Shown in pieces: positions 25,937 to 37,100 of a stretch of DNA of 64,000 nucleotides. Source of the stretch: Abelmoschus esculentus. Lineage: Eukaryota; Streptophyta; Magnoliopsida; Malvales; Malvaceae. The translations under genes and the position numbers were made by a program. A model generated the notes under the pieces. The model searched no databases and was not told the DNA's origin. It saw nothing but the letters and a program-made list of their open reading frames with translations. The DNA is taken from contig JAUCBN010000006.1 of NCBI GenBank assembly GCA_035048815.1, positions 19,731,001 to 19,795,000 of the forward strand. Reading direction: 5' to 3'. How positions within the stretch are numbered: position 1 is the first letter of the stretch; each line of letters begins with the position of its first letter.

Positions 25937-26340
25937 ATGAGACAAATTTAAAGTCACATATTAAAGGAACAACAAGATGAAACGAAACAAGATTAGACTT
26001 CTTAAACTTAAGTATGAAAACTTCAAGATGAACAAAGAATGATATCAAATTAATTTATGTTTGATCACTTTTTAATCATCGTTGGCAAGCTTAAAGGATT
26101 CAAAAAGGTAATCTTAGAGAACAAACTTGAAAAAAAATATGAAACAAGCTTGAAGTCACATATGAAGAAAACAACAAATGAAGAAAAACAAGATTGAACT
26201 TCACAATCTCAACTATAAAAACTTCAAGATAAACTTAGAGAAGAATATCAAATTAATTTATATTTGATCAATTCTTGTTCATCATTTGCAAGCTTAAAGG
26301 ATTCAAAGAGATAATCTTAGAGAATAAGCTTGTAAAAAAA
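25937..26340. repeat. Two tandem 202-bp units
   Basis: Unit 1 begins at 25937 (ATGAGACAAATTTAAAGTCA) and unit 2 at 26139 (ATGAAACAAGCTTGAAGTCA). Both continue through 'AACTTCAAGAT', 'ATCAAATTAATTTAT', 'CAAGCTTAAAGGATTCAAA' and 'GTAATCTTAGAGAA' words in the same order. Identity is roughly 80-85% by eye. No coding capacity is seen. Confidence 0.7.
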
Positions 26341-28179
26341 TTGATCTATTCAATTCTCGATTCATGAGATTCTTAGAACGCCATCATCGAAAAAAAGAAC
26401 TCACTTTGACAAGAAGTTTCAAATGGAGAGGATAGTAAAGATAAAGAGATATCAAACTTTTCAAGAAGTTCGCAAGATAAATGAAGAAAAACAAAAATCA
26501 AGATATTAATTAAGAATGAAAAGAGATCCTAGAATATATTTTGATTATAATAAATTAAGGTATATAAAGTACAAATGTGCTCAAGTTAATAAGAAAGGAT
26601 ATAGCTATAAGAAAAAGTATTCGCAAGTATACGGAGTAATGAAGATGATTCAATCGATGATGAGGTAGCCAACATTTTTCTAATGATCATTGAAGAGAAT
26701 TCAATAGTAACTTTAAATTCATCATCTTCAATTTTAAAAAACGTGAATTGATATTCTTCAAAGATATCTATGATAATTTAATTTTAGAATTTTATAATCA
26801 TATTTAAAAAACGTGAAAATGATTTTAAAATTAAAAATTAAAAATGATTTGATTTTTAAAACAAATATAAACTTGAAGCAAATAAAGATTCTGAGAAAAG
26901 AATTTTGATATACCAAATTTACTTCAAAAAATTTAAAATGATCATCAAAGAAAAATTGATGATCTTTAAATAGAATTTGTGTTAGGTTTAAATTGATGAT
27001 CTCAAAAAATTTAAATAAAAAAATTGATGATCTCAAAAAATTTAAATAGAATTTGTGTTAAGTTTAAATCAATTTTTTTAAAATAAATATTTATTATTGA
27101 TAGTCAGTGTGACATGGTGCAATATAGTAGTGTGCATTCGTCTGTAGTAGACAATGCCATTCTCAATAATGGAGTGTAGGGCGTCCTCTAGTGGTCTTTT
27201 GGAATTGACAAGCTCCAATCTCATTGTCCAGATATCATTGAACACACCAGTGGACTTAAAATATGATTTTGTTCACGATCACTGACCGACTCCTCTTAGT
27301 AGGGGAAACATTTTGATGATGGGTACAGGATAGTTCCGATACTGGTGGATCCAACATAAAAATTTTAAGGTGATGAAGAAAAAAATAATACCCAATCTCC
27401 TCTGGTTTAGAATATTCCACAAACAAGTCTTTACACACAAATAAAAAATGGTTTATCTTCCAAATTTTAGTTTTATTAATATTAGTTTACTCAAACTTGA
27501 ACTAAAGGCTTGAATGTAAAACTTGAACTTTGGTTCGTTACACACTTAATTTTTAAGCAGAAGATAAGTTGGTTTATTTATAAGAGGTTATTAATAGTGA
27601 TTGAAAAAACTTGACTCGATAAAATTAATTTATTTTATTAGATATGAAAAATTAACTCATTCTGACTCATCTCGTAGTTTGATAACTTTGGCTCGATGTA
27701 AAAAATTCATATGAAATTTGATATATAAAATGAAAAATTGAATAACTTGTAATTTTTAGTTATTAGTTTATTAGTTTTCAAGTTCAAGGTGAGTCTCTTA
27801 ATTTTTTTTTTTGATATATTATATATATCACAAGTGAAAATATGAAGAAATATACATGTATATCATATATGAGTATAAAAAACTATTTAAATTGAAATTA
27901 ATATATTATAATATTATAAATAGTTACGATTCAATTTTGGCAGAAACTCTGAAATTCAATTATACTAGACTTGAATTTCATAAACTCAACTAAAATAAAA
28001 TATATATATATATAAAAAATTAAATCATAAAATATAACATGTACAATTAATTCAAAGTTTTTGACTAAACTTGACTAACTCAAACACTTAACTCTAGTTA
28101 TTAAGAAATTATTAATAAATCTATGTAAAATCTAATTTGAATTAGCCAACTATTAAGTCATAAACAATAGTTAAATAAT

Positions 28180-28330
28180 ATGAGTCTTCTGGCCAAAATG
28201 GTTAATGAATGGTTGTTCTTCCTAGAGGTCATAGGTTCGAGCATTAACGATGTCATCAAAATGATCAAGCAATCAATGTTAAATAGTAGAGATTATATTC
28301 TGTAACAGATACTATTATAATATTTATTTA
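28180..28330 (+). mobile_element. tRNA-derived SINE-like relic
   Basis: TGGCCAAAATGG resembles a pol III A box, and GGTTCGAGCATT lies about 45 bp downstream as a B-box-like match (GGTTCGANTCC). The tail is A/T-rich. It does not fold as a functional tRNA. It could be chance similarity or a decayed SINE. Confidence 0.35.
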
Positions 28331-28709
28331 TTTTATCCTAATTATCCAAAATCGCACATATATTTAATGTTGTCTCTTAGTCTAGGCATAAAAAACATTT
28401 GTCCAATTTTTTAGTATTTAGTATTGAAATTTATTTTTTTCAATATTTATTAATAACATCACATGTCTTCTTAATACTTAAAATTTAAGTTTTAATATAA
28501 ATATTTATTATTATAAATATATTCTTAAAATTTATTTTTAAAATAATTATTCTTAATAATTTAGTTTTTCCCAATATATTTATTTAATATTAATTATTCT
28601 TAAAAAATTATATACTTGATATTTAGACCTAAACTTTATCCCCATAAGAAAAAACCAGAGAAAGTGTATCTATATTTTTTTTATAAAATACAAGAAATAA
28701 TTAATTACT

Positions 28710-29819
28710 CTACAAAAATAAGAACCCAAATCCAACGGCGAAGGCTACACCGAGGCCCCACCCTGAACCCAAATAACGTGGAATTCCACCGCTGGTGTCT
28801 CTCTCCCCGGTGTTCACATTGGTAGTCCCGTTGAACTCAGGGTTGTTGCCGTACAGGATTTGAATCCCTTGGATATCATCGTTCGCAAGTTCCACCTTCC
28901 TCGTTCTCGAAGAGATCGACGGGTACATAATCGCTTCTTCCACCGACGAATGTCCCAATCCCAGCAAGTGCCCGATCTCATGAACCGCCACCGACTCTAA
29001 GTCCACCGCAGACGACTCTGACGCCCTCGTTACGTCACCGGAAATAACCCAGTTCTCTTCCCCGTCCAAATGGAGCCTACCGCTTGTTGGAGAAAAAGCG
29101 TGGGCCAACGTCCCTAAAATCCCGTCGAATGGCTCGCCGTCTCCGTGGTCTCCGCTGTAAAACCCGATTTTGATGTCCGCGAGGAAGTAGGAATCCGTTT
29201 GCGTGAAGGTCAATGGAATAACGGCCGACCATTTCTCAAAGGCTCTTGTGAAGATGGCTTTAACTTCGGTGGTTAACTCGTTCGCCGGCAAGAAACCGTA
29301 CGTTAAGTCTCGCCGGTTTGAAGGCCAACGCGGCGTTCCGGGAAAGAAAGAGTAATGCGCCGTCGTGTGGAAGTGTTTGGTAGTGTGCAACGACGAGGAT
29401 CTACCTAATTTCATGGAAGTCGTCCCGTTGATAATATCGGCGTTACCGCATCTCGGCATAACGATCTGTTGAAGAGTCCGATCGTCGAGTTCACCGGTGA
29501 CGTTAAGGTTGAAATTCTCCTGGTACGCTCTCAATGCCTTCTCTAGCTCGTCGTCGAAATCCTCGGTGAAATTAGACGGCGAGTTCGGGATATAACCAAA
29601 GTAATTAAAGTATTGTTTGAGCTTGGACAACCCATCCCGTCTTTCCCCTGGGCGGCAACCGGCGAATGTGGTGAAGGCATCCCATGCGGCAATTTTGGTG
29701 TTGTTATGGAGAACCCACGGCGGAATTCCTGTTATATTATTGGGAAAGAATCTGGCTGAAACTGAAGAAAAAGAAATGGAAAAAACCCAAATCGCAATCA
29801 CAAAAGCTTGAAACTTCAT
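28710..29819 (-). CDS. Matrix metalloproteinase (plant MMP, matrixin)
   Basis: An intronless 369-residue frame, as in other plant MMPs. Residues 1-22 are a signal peptide. Residues about 57-120 are the peptidoglycan-binding-like propeptide helices. PRCGNAD (122-128) is the cysteine switch, whose C124 holds the zinc in the zymogen. The catalytic domain runs from about 158 to 325, with HEIGHLLGLGH (280-290) giving three zinc-binding histidines and the glutamate, and M298 as the Met-turn (MYPS). Residues 352-369 are a hydrophobic end, suggesting a GPI anchor or membrane tether. Plant MMPs are zinc endopeptidases of the apoplast or plasma membrane involved in growth, senescence and defence. The switch reads PRCGNAD where PRCGVPD/PRCGNPD is usual; the A is a mild change. 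No frame damage is seen. The family is certain; the exact paralogue is not. Confidence 0.95.
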   Translation of the reverse strand: MKFQAFVIAIWVFSISFSSVSARFFPNNITGIPPWVLHNNTKIAAWDAFTTFAGCRPGERRDGLSKLKQYFNYFGYIPNSPSNFTEDFDDELEKALRAYQENFNLNVTGELDDRTLQQIVMPRCGNADIINGTTSMKLGRSSSLHTTKHFHTTAHYSFFPGTPRWPSNRRDLTYGFLPANELTTEVKAIFTRAFEKWSAVIPLTFTQTDSYFLADIKIGFYSGDHGDGEPFDGILGTLAHAFSPTSGRLHLDGEENWVISGDVTRASESSAVDLESVAVHEIGHLLGLGHSSVEEAIMYPSISSRTRKVELANDDIQGIQILYGNNPEFNGTTNVNTGERDTSGGIPRYLGSGWGLGVAFAVGFGFLFL

Positions 29820-29824
29820 CTTCT

Positions 29825-30290
29825 CTAATCTTTATGCTCTCCTTGGAAACAGAAACTGAATGAAAGAACGCTTAAATGGGAGAGGTACAGTACATAAACA
29901 GACGAAACCCGAAGTCTAGAATTATTTTTTCTTCTCTCTAGAAATTGAAAGCCGGTTGCTTCAAATGTATTATGGATTTTTCTTTGAAGACGCTGAATAT
30001 TAAAACACAGAAAATTGAAAAGGAAACGATTATTTAACTTCCCGGAAATGTGAATGTTCTAAACGCTGAAGTTTTCTAAATTTCTAGTGTTTGCTGTTTT
30101 ATGAAGAAATTTGATGGAAAGGTCAAATTTGGAGTTTGATTGAGTAAGATCAGTGGGTTTTGAGGAGGAAAGTGGTGGAAGAATGGGTTGGGCATCTTGG
30201 TAGTTGGTGGAAGCTCGCTTTCAGTTTTGACGCGGTTATGAAACAAGAAGTCGTCAGGAAAGCCGAATGCAACAGTAAATTACATAATAA
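29825..30290. other. Promoter region of the MMP gene
   Basis: Upstream DNA of the minus-strand metalloproteinase, less A+T-rich than its surroundings. It ends at the 9-bp duplication of the MULE at 30288. No clear TATA box is seen. Confidence 0.45.
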
Positions 30291-30536
30291 AATAAAGGGT
30301 AAACTACACCAATGATCAATCAACTAATTAGAGATATTTATTTTATTTATCTAACTAAAAAAATCGTTAATTAAGTTATCCGATTTTAAAACCCTATCTA
30401 TTTTGGCTACTGTCGTTAAAATTTTGACGAAAAAATTAACAGCAGTGACGTGACAGTTAAATAAAATCTAAATAATTAGATATATAAACTTTATATTTAT
30501 TTATTATTTATTTTTAAATTTTCAAATTTGGAAAGG

Positions 30537-30600
30537 ATAGGATTGGAACCCATGACTTATAAGGTTGAAAGCCAACACTCAAACCACTAGGCTAAAGCTA
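30537..30600 (-). repeat. tRNA-like segment in the left MULE arm
   Basis: On the minus strand TAGCCTAGTGG (30584-30594) is a perfect pol III A box, and GGTTCCAATCC (30540-30550) is a B box with one mismatch, 55 bp end to end. The middle reads GGCTTTCAACC, which would place TTC in the anticodon position. The acceptor arms do not pair, so it is a tRNA-derived sequence and not a working tRNA. Confidence 0.6.
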
Positions 30601-30689
30601 ATTTTGTGACATGATTCACAACATATTTTTTATTTAAGGATTACTTTGTTGGAAATCATACCTTATTGAAAATCTTTGCGTCGCGAATC

Positions 30690-31265
30690 AAATTTAATAT
30701 TCGAACAAATTTATTAGATATTTAATATATGAATGTTAAATAATAGTTAAAATATTCTAATCTGATTCGAATACTTCAAACATCAAATTTAAAATTCGTA
30801 TATTAAATATCTAATAAATTTGATTCGAAAGTTAAATTAATGAATATTTAAAATATCAAATCCTAAAATAAAAATATTTAATATTCAAATTAAAATATTC
30901 AATTATTTCAATATTTGAATCAAAATATCAAATAAATTGGATATTTTAAATACTCGAATCAAATTTAACATTAAATGATATTTAAAATATTCAAATTTAA
31001 TTCAAATATTTAAAACATTAAAATTAAAATTTGTATATTAAATATCTAATAAATTTGATTTGAATGTTAAATTAACGAATATTTAAAATATTAAAATATT
31101 AAATCATAATATACAAATATTTAATATTCGAATTAAAATATTAAAATATTTTAATATTTGAATTAAAATATCTAATAAATTTGATTTGAATTTTAAATAC
31201 ACAATTATTTTATTTTAAATATTAAATATTTAAATATTTTAATTTGAATATCAATCTATTTTAAA
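30690..31265. repeat. Tandem A+T repeat in the MULE core, period about 235 bp
   Basis: The segment starting GTATATTAAATATCTAATAA at 30798 recurs at 31033, with partial copies at both ends. The tract is built of AATATTTAAAATATT and ATTTGATTCGAAT words, many of them self-complementary. Confidence 0.6.
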
Positions 31266-31354
31266 TGTCGTCAATTCCATTTTATACTCTTTAATGTGAT
31301 TCCTAGCAAAGTGATCGTTAAATACAATATGTTGTGAATCATATCATAAAATTG

Positions 31355-31420
31355 ATTTTAGCCTGGTGGTTTGTGTAGTAGCTTTCATTTTGAAGGTCAT
31401 GGGTTCAAATCCCATCTTCT
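31355..31420 (+). repeat. tRNA-like segment in the right MULE arm
   Basis: The plus-strand mirror of the left copy: TAGCCTGGTGG (31359-31369) and GGTTCAAATCC (31402-31412), 54 bp end to end, followed by the same TCAAATTTGAAAATTT downstream stretch. The two copies face away from each other, toward the element ends. Confidence 0.6.
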
Positions 31421-31761
31421 CAAATTTGAAAATTTTGTCTCTTCCTCTTATCTATCACTAACCAGGTGGTGACACCACCGGATTAGAGAGAAAAATATAT
31501 TAAATAATAAATAAAATTAATCATCCAATCGATTAATGACACGTCACTGCCATGTACAGGGATTAAATGTATAATTATACAAATTTTATTTAACTACCAC
31601 GTCATTGCTGTTAATTTTTCCGTTAGAATTTTAACGGTAATGATCAAAATAGGTAGGTTTTTAAGTTGGATGACCTGATTGACGAGTTCTTTAGTTGGAT
31701 GACCAAAATAGGTATCCCCAATTAGTTGGGTGGTCACTGGGGTAGTTTACCCTAAAATAAA

Positions 31762-33362
31762 CTACAAGGTTAAAATCCCTCTTTAGTCCTCTCAAATTTT
31801 AAATTTTTAGATTCAATTTTTGATATTCCCAGGGACCTGTTAATTTCTTTTAAAAATAATTTTTACTTAAATAAATCATGAAAAAAATTAATAAAATAGA
31901 TAATTTTTAGTAGTTGGTTCTATAAACACGTGATGAGACTTACTCATAATATAATTTTCCGTTGAGTTTAGGTACGTAGATGATAACTAAACCTCGAAAA
32001 TTATCACATACATTAGTTCAAAGCCTTCTCTGTTAAAATTTTTTGAGGTATGATTTTAATCAATGAAGTGTAACTTTTAACCTTAAACATAAATAATAAA
32101 TTTGAGTTCGATTAAATTAAAAAATTATTAAATAGATCTAACTCATCAGATCATCTATAGTTTTAGTCAATAAAATTCATTCATCTCATTTTTTATAAGG
32201 TGATTTTTATATATTTTCTATATATAAATAGAAAATGTATAATTATTTAAAAATTAAAATGAAACGGATAAACTTAATTAACTCATCACATTGGTCTATC
32301 AAATAATTTCTTACTAAATTTTTAAAACAATGCTAGTAACAATTTCTACATTCAGGTACCAACTTGATGTCAAATATCAAGTTTTAGAGGACAAATGAGT
32401 AAAAAAAATCAAACCCTAACTATACTTTTTTTAAAGATAAAGCTAATATACTTAAGACCAAATATAAACATGGAACAAAATATCGATTAATTCTAAAAAA
32501 TACAACCAACTTATTTGTAATATATAATAGTATATTTTATTAACTCTTAATATAATGATTAGATATTGTTCTTGAATCTAGGTAGATAATATTTTTTAGT
32601 TTCTTACGTGGTTTCTGTAATTATTAATTTTATTCAAGATTTAATTATTTATTTTAAAATATTAGATTGTTAAAAGAAAAAATATATACGGTGTGTATTT
32701 AATATTACATATATTATTTATAATTTTTATTATTTTTTGCATGTATGCATGTAATGTTATTATTTTCTCTTTGTATGAATATCGTAAGTCTTTGTATTAA
32801 GTGTATACTATCGTATTATATACTATTATATGTATTATTTTATATGTACGTTTTTTTTCTATTGCTCTCTTATTAGTATTACATAGATGTGGTAATATAT
32901 TTAATGCATCTATTGCATGTGTGTTATGAATTAATTTTACCTGCATGTATAAGTGTCGTATGTATTATTAATATTATGTGTTTGTATGTTATGTACCCAT
33001 ATTGTATGTGTCAACGAATTCAATATGAATGGAATATGTGCAAGAATATTTAATATGCATCCATGTATACATGTATTAATAATAAATGTATGTATATTAG
33101 AATTTGCAGGTGACTATGATCAAAATAGTTTAGGCCAAATCTAATGACTTTAAACCCTAATGACTTTTTACACTCTTACCGACGACGAATAGGAACCGTT
33201 AGATCAAAATAGATCTAACAGCCACAATCCAAGGAGGACAACCCTCATCTTTTGCGCGTCATGCCACATGGCTCCACCACTAGAGTTTCTTCAATCACCA
33301 TAGTATAACCCCTCGATTGGGTCTAGACGAAAATCGAACCGAGCGGATTATACGAGAAATAT
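31762..33362. other. Intergenic A+T-rich DNA
   Basis: No gene is supported. 31890-31964 is an isolated right end of the 9-bp-TSD MITE family (ACACGTGATGAG...ACTCATAATATAATTTTCC). 32690-33110 is a degenerate GTATGTA/TGCATG tract. 33160-33300 is a short, less A+T-rich piece without coding signs. Confidence 0.5.
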
Positions 33363-34132
33363 TAGGGGTGAGAAAAACTCGACTCGAATTAAAAAAATCG
33401 ATTTTCTTTTTCAATTTCGAGTTATTCGAGTCGAATCGAATAACTCGAAAATTTTTTTGATTTCGAGTCGAGTTCAAATTTTCAAAATTCGAGTTACTCG
33501 AAAAATAAAAAAATCGAAAATTTCCAGGGTCTAATTACACATTTAGTCCCTGTAATTTTATTTTTAGTTTTATTTCAGTCTTATCTTCTCTTTTTTTTAT
33601 TTTTACCTTTTAATTTTTCTTTTTTAAAAATATGATCACTTTTCATATTTATTTTTTATTTTATTTAATACGAATTTTATTTATATTATTGATATTATTT
33701 TATATTTTTTAATTTGTATTTATATTATTGTATTTAATTTATTATTATTATAATTATTATCTCATTTGGACTTTTATAGATAAGAAAAATTTTTAATGAG
33801 ACTTGTAATTTAATGAAACGTTATATTCATAACGAAGGTATATAATAATAATTTAAAATCTTATTTATACATGTAAAAAATAATATGAAAAAATATGTAT
33901 GTAGATATAAAGATAGAGTCATTTAAATTATTATCAAAATGTACAATAATATTATAAATAGTGCAATTAATATTTATACATAAACTCGAAAAATCGAATC
34001 GAACTCGCAAAAACTGACTCGAATCGAAAAAATTTCAAAAAGAGTTCAATTGTAAAATATGTTAACTCAACTCGAATAACTCAAAATTTTTTTGACTCGA
34101 CTCGACTCTACTCACCCGAACGCTCACCCCTA
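33363..34132. mobile_element. hAT-like element with TCGAGT-rich ends
   Basis: It begins TAGGGGTGAGAAAAACTCGA and ends, read on the minus strand, TAGGGGTGAGCGTTCGGGTG. The inverted ends are followed on both sides by clusters of ACTCGA/TCGAGT. 'TAGGGGTGAGC' is a recurrent terminus of plant hAT-like elements. The flanking 8-mers AGAAATAT and GAAAATAC suggest a drifted duplication. No transposase frame is seen. Confidence 0.6.
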
Positions 34133-34139
34133 GAAAATA

Positions 34140-37100
34140 CTGAAGTTAATTTGAAGACTCGCTCCGATAAACAATCCTTTTTTTATCTTGTCTAGATGCT
34201 CCATTTAGTTGCTATATGTTTATGCATAACTCCTATTCAATCTCAGCGACGACGAATGTCGAACGAATTTTAATTTGAACTATCGAGCGAAAAGGAGAAA
34301 AATATAATTTTAAAAACTTTTGAAACCATTTTATCAAATTAAGGTTACCATCATGAAATTAAGTTTATTACATACTCACTAGTGAAATTTCAACTCAAAA
34401 CAATGATCGTAGCTCATTTAATTAAACCTACAAGATTTAAGGATTGAAACGTAAAGAATTAGAATTTTAATCAGACAAATAACTAGCTTACCTAAGTTCG
34501 ATACCGGTACGGCCCCGATGGATATCAATACGCCTATATGATATTGATATGATCCTAATCGATACTTATTTTCTCTATGGTTTAATAACATCATTGAAAA
34601 TCTTCTAGACTGATTCTAAGGGAGTTCTACCTTATTTTATTTTCTATTATCTAATTTATGCATTCTATAATTTGACAAGCATGTTTTTTCTATTTAAGTG
34701 ATGCTTCGTGATTGCATAACTATATCTTTATAATTATTCTAAGTTAGCGTATTCTTAATATTAGCTAAACTATATTATTTTTAGCTCATTTTAGCTTATT
34801 TCAATTTGTTTCAGCTTACACATTGTTTACTTATTGTTTCAGTTATTTTGAGTAAAGATAATAATCTGAGAAAGCTTAAAGACATGAAGGGTTGCTCAAC
34901 TTTGCTTGGAAAGGATTATGGTAGCTCGTAGCAGCTCAAGAATAACTAAAATGCAAAAAATACAAAGGAGCTCAATTGGAGAACTATTTCAGCTCGTGAA
35001 CTTAAAAGGACAATGAAGAGGAGCTCACAAACTTAAAGGCCTAGCTCAACCAGCTAAAGTCAGGTCTAGAAAGCTCAAATCAGACGCAAAATTTGAGCTA
35101 GTTTGTCAGCTAGTTAGCTCAACTCAAGTCAGCTCACTCTCGGCTCAATCAGCTCATCTCAGGTCACCCTACAACCTTCACTCAACCATAGAAGGACATG
35201 TTCCCTCTCCAAGGGACACAACCGACCAACCATGGAGGAAAATATGTTTGGGCGCCACTTCTTGAAAGAAAATATGAATTTCACGTCAAAACAAAAAGGC
35301 ATTAGTCTTTGTTGGACAGATTCATGATGGTTCACTTGTTTGCCAATTTCGAACTGGATACAAGAAAAATTAGGTTTCGGTGTCTTTTCTTAAAAAACAA
35401 TTATAACCCGAAGACTTTTCTAGAGATAGAAAAGATTAAAAAACCCTCGACTTTAAAATAAATCTTTTCTTATTTTACATTTTTAAATATAGAATAAAAA
35501 TAAACGAATGAACTTTTCAAAATCCAGAAAGTAACAATCGATTTCATAATCCTAGACTTGGAACCAAACTGCACAGTCTACACCCTTTAGCCAGCATATC
35601 CCCAAGGCTATTTACTTTACGTAATACATTGTAGCGAAGAATCCACAATACCGCTATAACAGAGTTCGGTTCAATGATAAGATATCCACCCTAACACCAA
35701 CTAGTTTAACAAACAAGCTTGAGAAATCGCAATAAGCTTTACTTTTCTTATAATCAATCATGTGGAGAGATTAAAAAAGGCGAAGTATGATCCGAAAAGT
35801 CATACAACACATCACTTCTTGACTATTTAATGCTTTGTAATAATGAATATTTAATTAATTAATTATAAGAGTTATTTCAAGTGTAGGCCTTTATATGCAA
35901 GCGTACATGGCTATTAAATAATCCAGGAATTAATTATCAAATCAATACTTGAAAAGTTGACTGTAATCATTAATTTTATCTAAGACGAAAACTTTAATTT
36001 TGATTTTTTTTTGGTTTTACCGAATAATGGGCTTTAATTTGATTTTAGTAGTTGTAACAAGAAAAACCAAAAAAATGTTACATAATATATTTAATTTTTT
36101 TTTCTTAATTTGCGGTTCCTTTTTTATTTATCATTTTTTTCTAATTTTTATGGTTTTATATTATTAATAAATTTTATTATTATAATAAGATAAAATATTT
36201 TTTTCTTAACATTTGATTTGTAATATTTTAGAGCTTCGATTACTTAAACTTATTTTAGGCTTATGTTTTCAACTTAAATGAATTTTATGAATTATATTTG
36301 GACTTGAGTGGGTTTTATTATTGAACTTTTGAAAGAAATTTTAAAATACAAATTTTGGGCCGGAGGTCTAATGTGACATCGGGTTAAGAGTGTTACAATT
36401 GTAGTAATTTTTAATCAAATATTTATATTTTGGCGATAACATTTATGGTGTAAAAATTAACATCTATTAATATTGATGAATATTTTACTTTATAAAGAAG
36501 CTTAAGAACTGAAAAGAATATTATTGATTTAAAAATTAATGAGAAGTGGACGTTAAAATCAAAAGCAAGTCATTCACCTATAAATTAATTCAAGTGATAA
36601 GTATTTTAATATTAAATATCAAGCTTAGAATCTTATTTATATAAAAGAAAAATCTATTAGATTGTCTTTACTGACATAGATTGCCTATTCTTTATTTTTC
36701 AATGAGACACCTCTCGTTTGTTTAACTAATGTTTCTTAACTAGCTAACAAATTTTCGAATTTTACAAATGATGACTGAGTTTGTCATTCTTGTACAGTAG
36801 CAATAAAACTCTTGAACTCTGGCTTAGACCATGGACAATGATTTGTTTCATCCTGGTATCACCAATAAGATTTGGTGGATGCAATTCAAAAATCTCTCGA
36901 CATAACAATTTTACTTTGTGAAAGTATTATTTAATTGTTCTTTATTTTATATTTTGTATCGTTCTTCTTAAAAAATAATTTGGTGAATATTTTCTAAGCT
37001 TTATTTGGGGTTTTGACATCTCGAATATTTTCTAACCTATCTTCTTTCACCGTTGTCTTCAAGGCATAGATTGTCTTGTCTACTTTTACCTTTCATTTTC

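Larger units (their letters stand above)
24530..28700. other. Intergenic, repeat-rich
   Basis: 24525-24660 is the probable 3' UTR of the GH35 locus. The rest is A+T-rich. It has TATCGATAC-type words at 24970-25170, two tandem copies of a 202-bp unit at 25937-26340, and a short direct repeat (ATTGATGATCTCAAAAAATT) at about 26992-27050. A less A+T-rich island lies at 27110-27440. A tRNA-related SINE-like piece lies at 28180-28330. No gene is supported. Confidence 0.55.
30297..31752. mobile_element. Non-autonomous Mutator-like element with long TIRs
   Basis: A 1456-bp element bounded by GGGTAAACTAC and GTAGTTTACCC. The outer roughly 190 bp of each end are inverted copies at about 75% identity, sharing for example CAACTAATT, CTATTTTGG, GTTAAAATT, AAAATTAACAGCA and TGACGTG. 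Identical 9-mers TAAAATAAA flank it at 30288-30296 and 31753-31761. Nine-base duplications with long TIRs define Mutator-like elements. No transposase is present. Each arm also holds a tRNA-like segment, and the centre is a tandem A+T repeat. It inserted about 470 bp upstream of the MMP start codon. Confidence 0.88.

Noticed and set aside
30537..31420. Two tRNA genes
   Set aside because: A and B boxes are present but the acceptor and anticodon stems do not pair; they are tRNA-derived repeats in a transposon.
36840..36870. Copia primer-binding site (TGGTATCA)
   Set aside because: The word is not followed by GAGC and no LTR pair was recognised.
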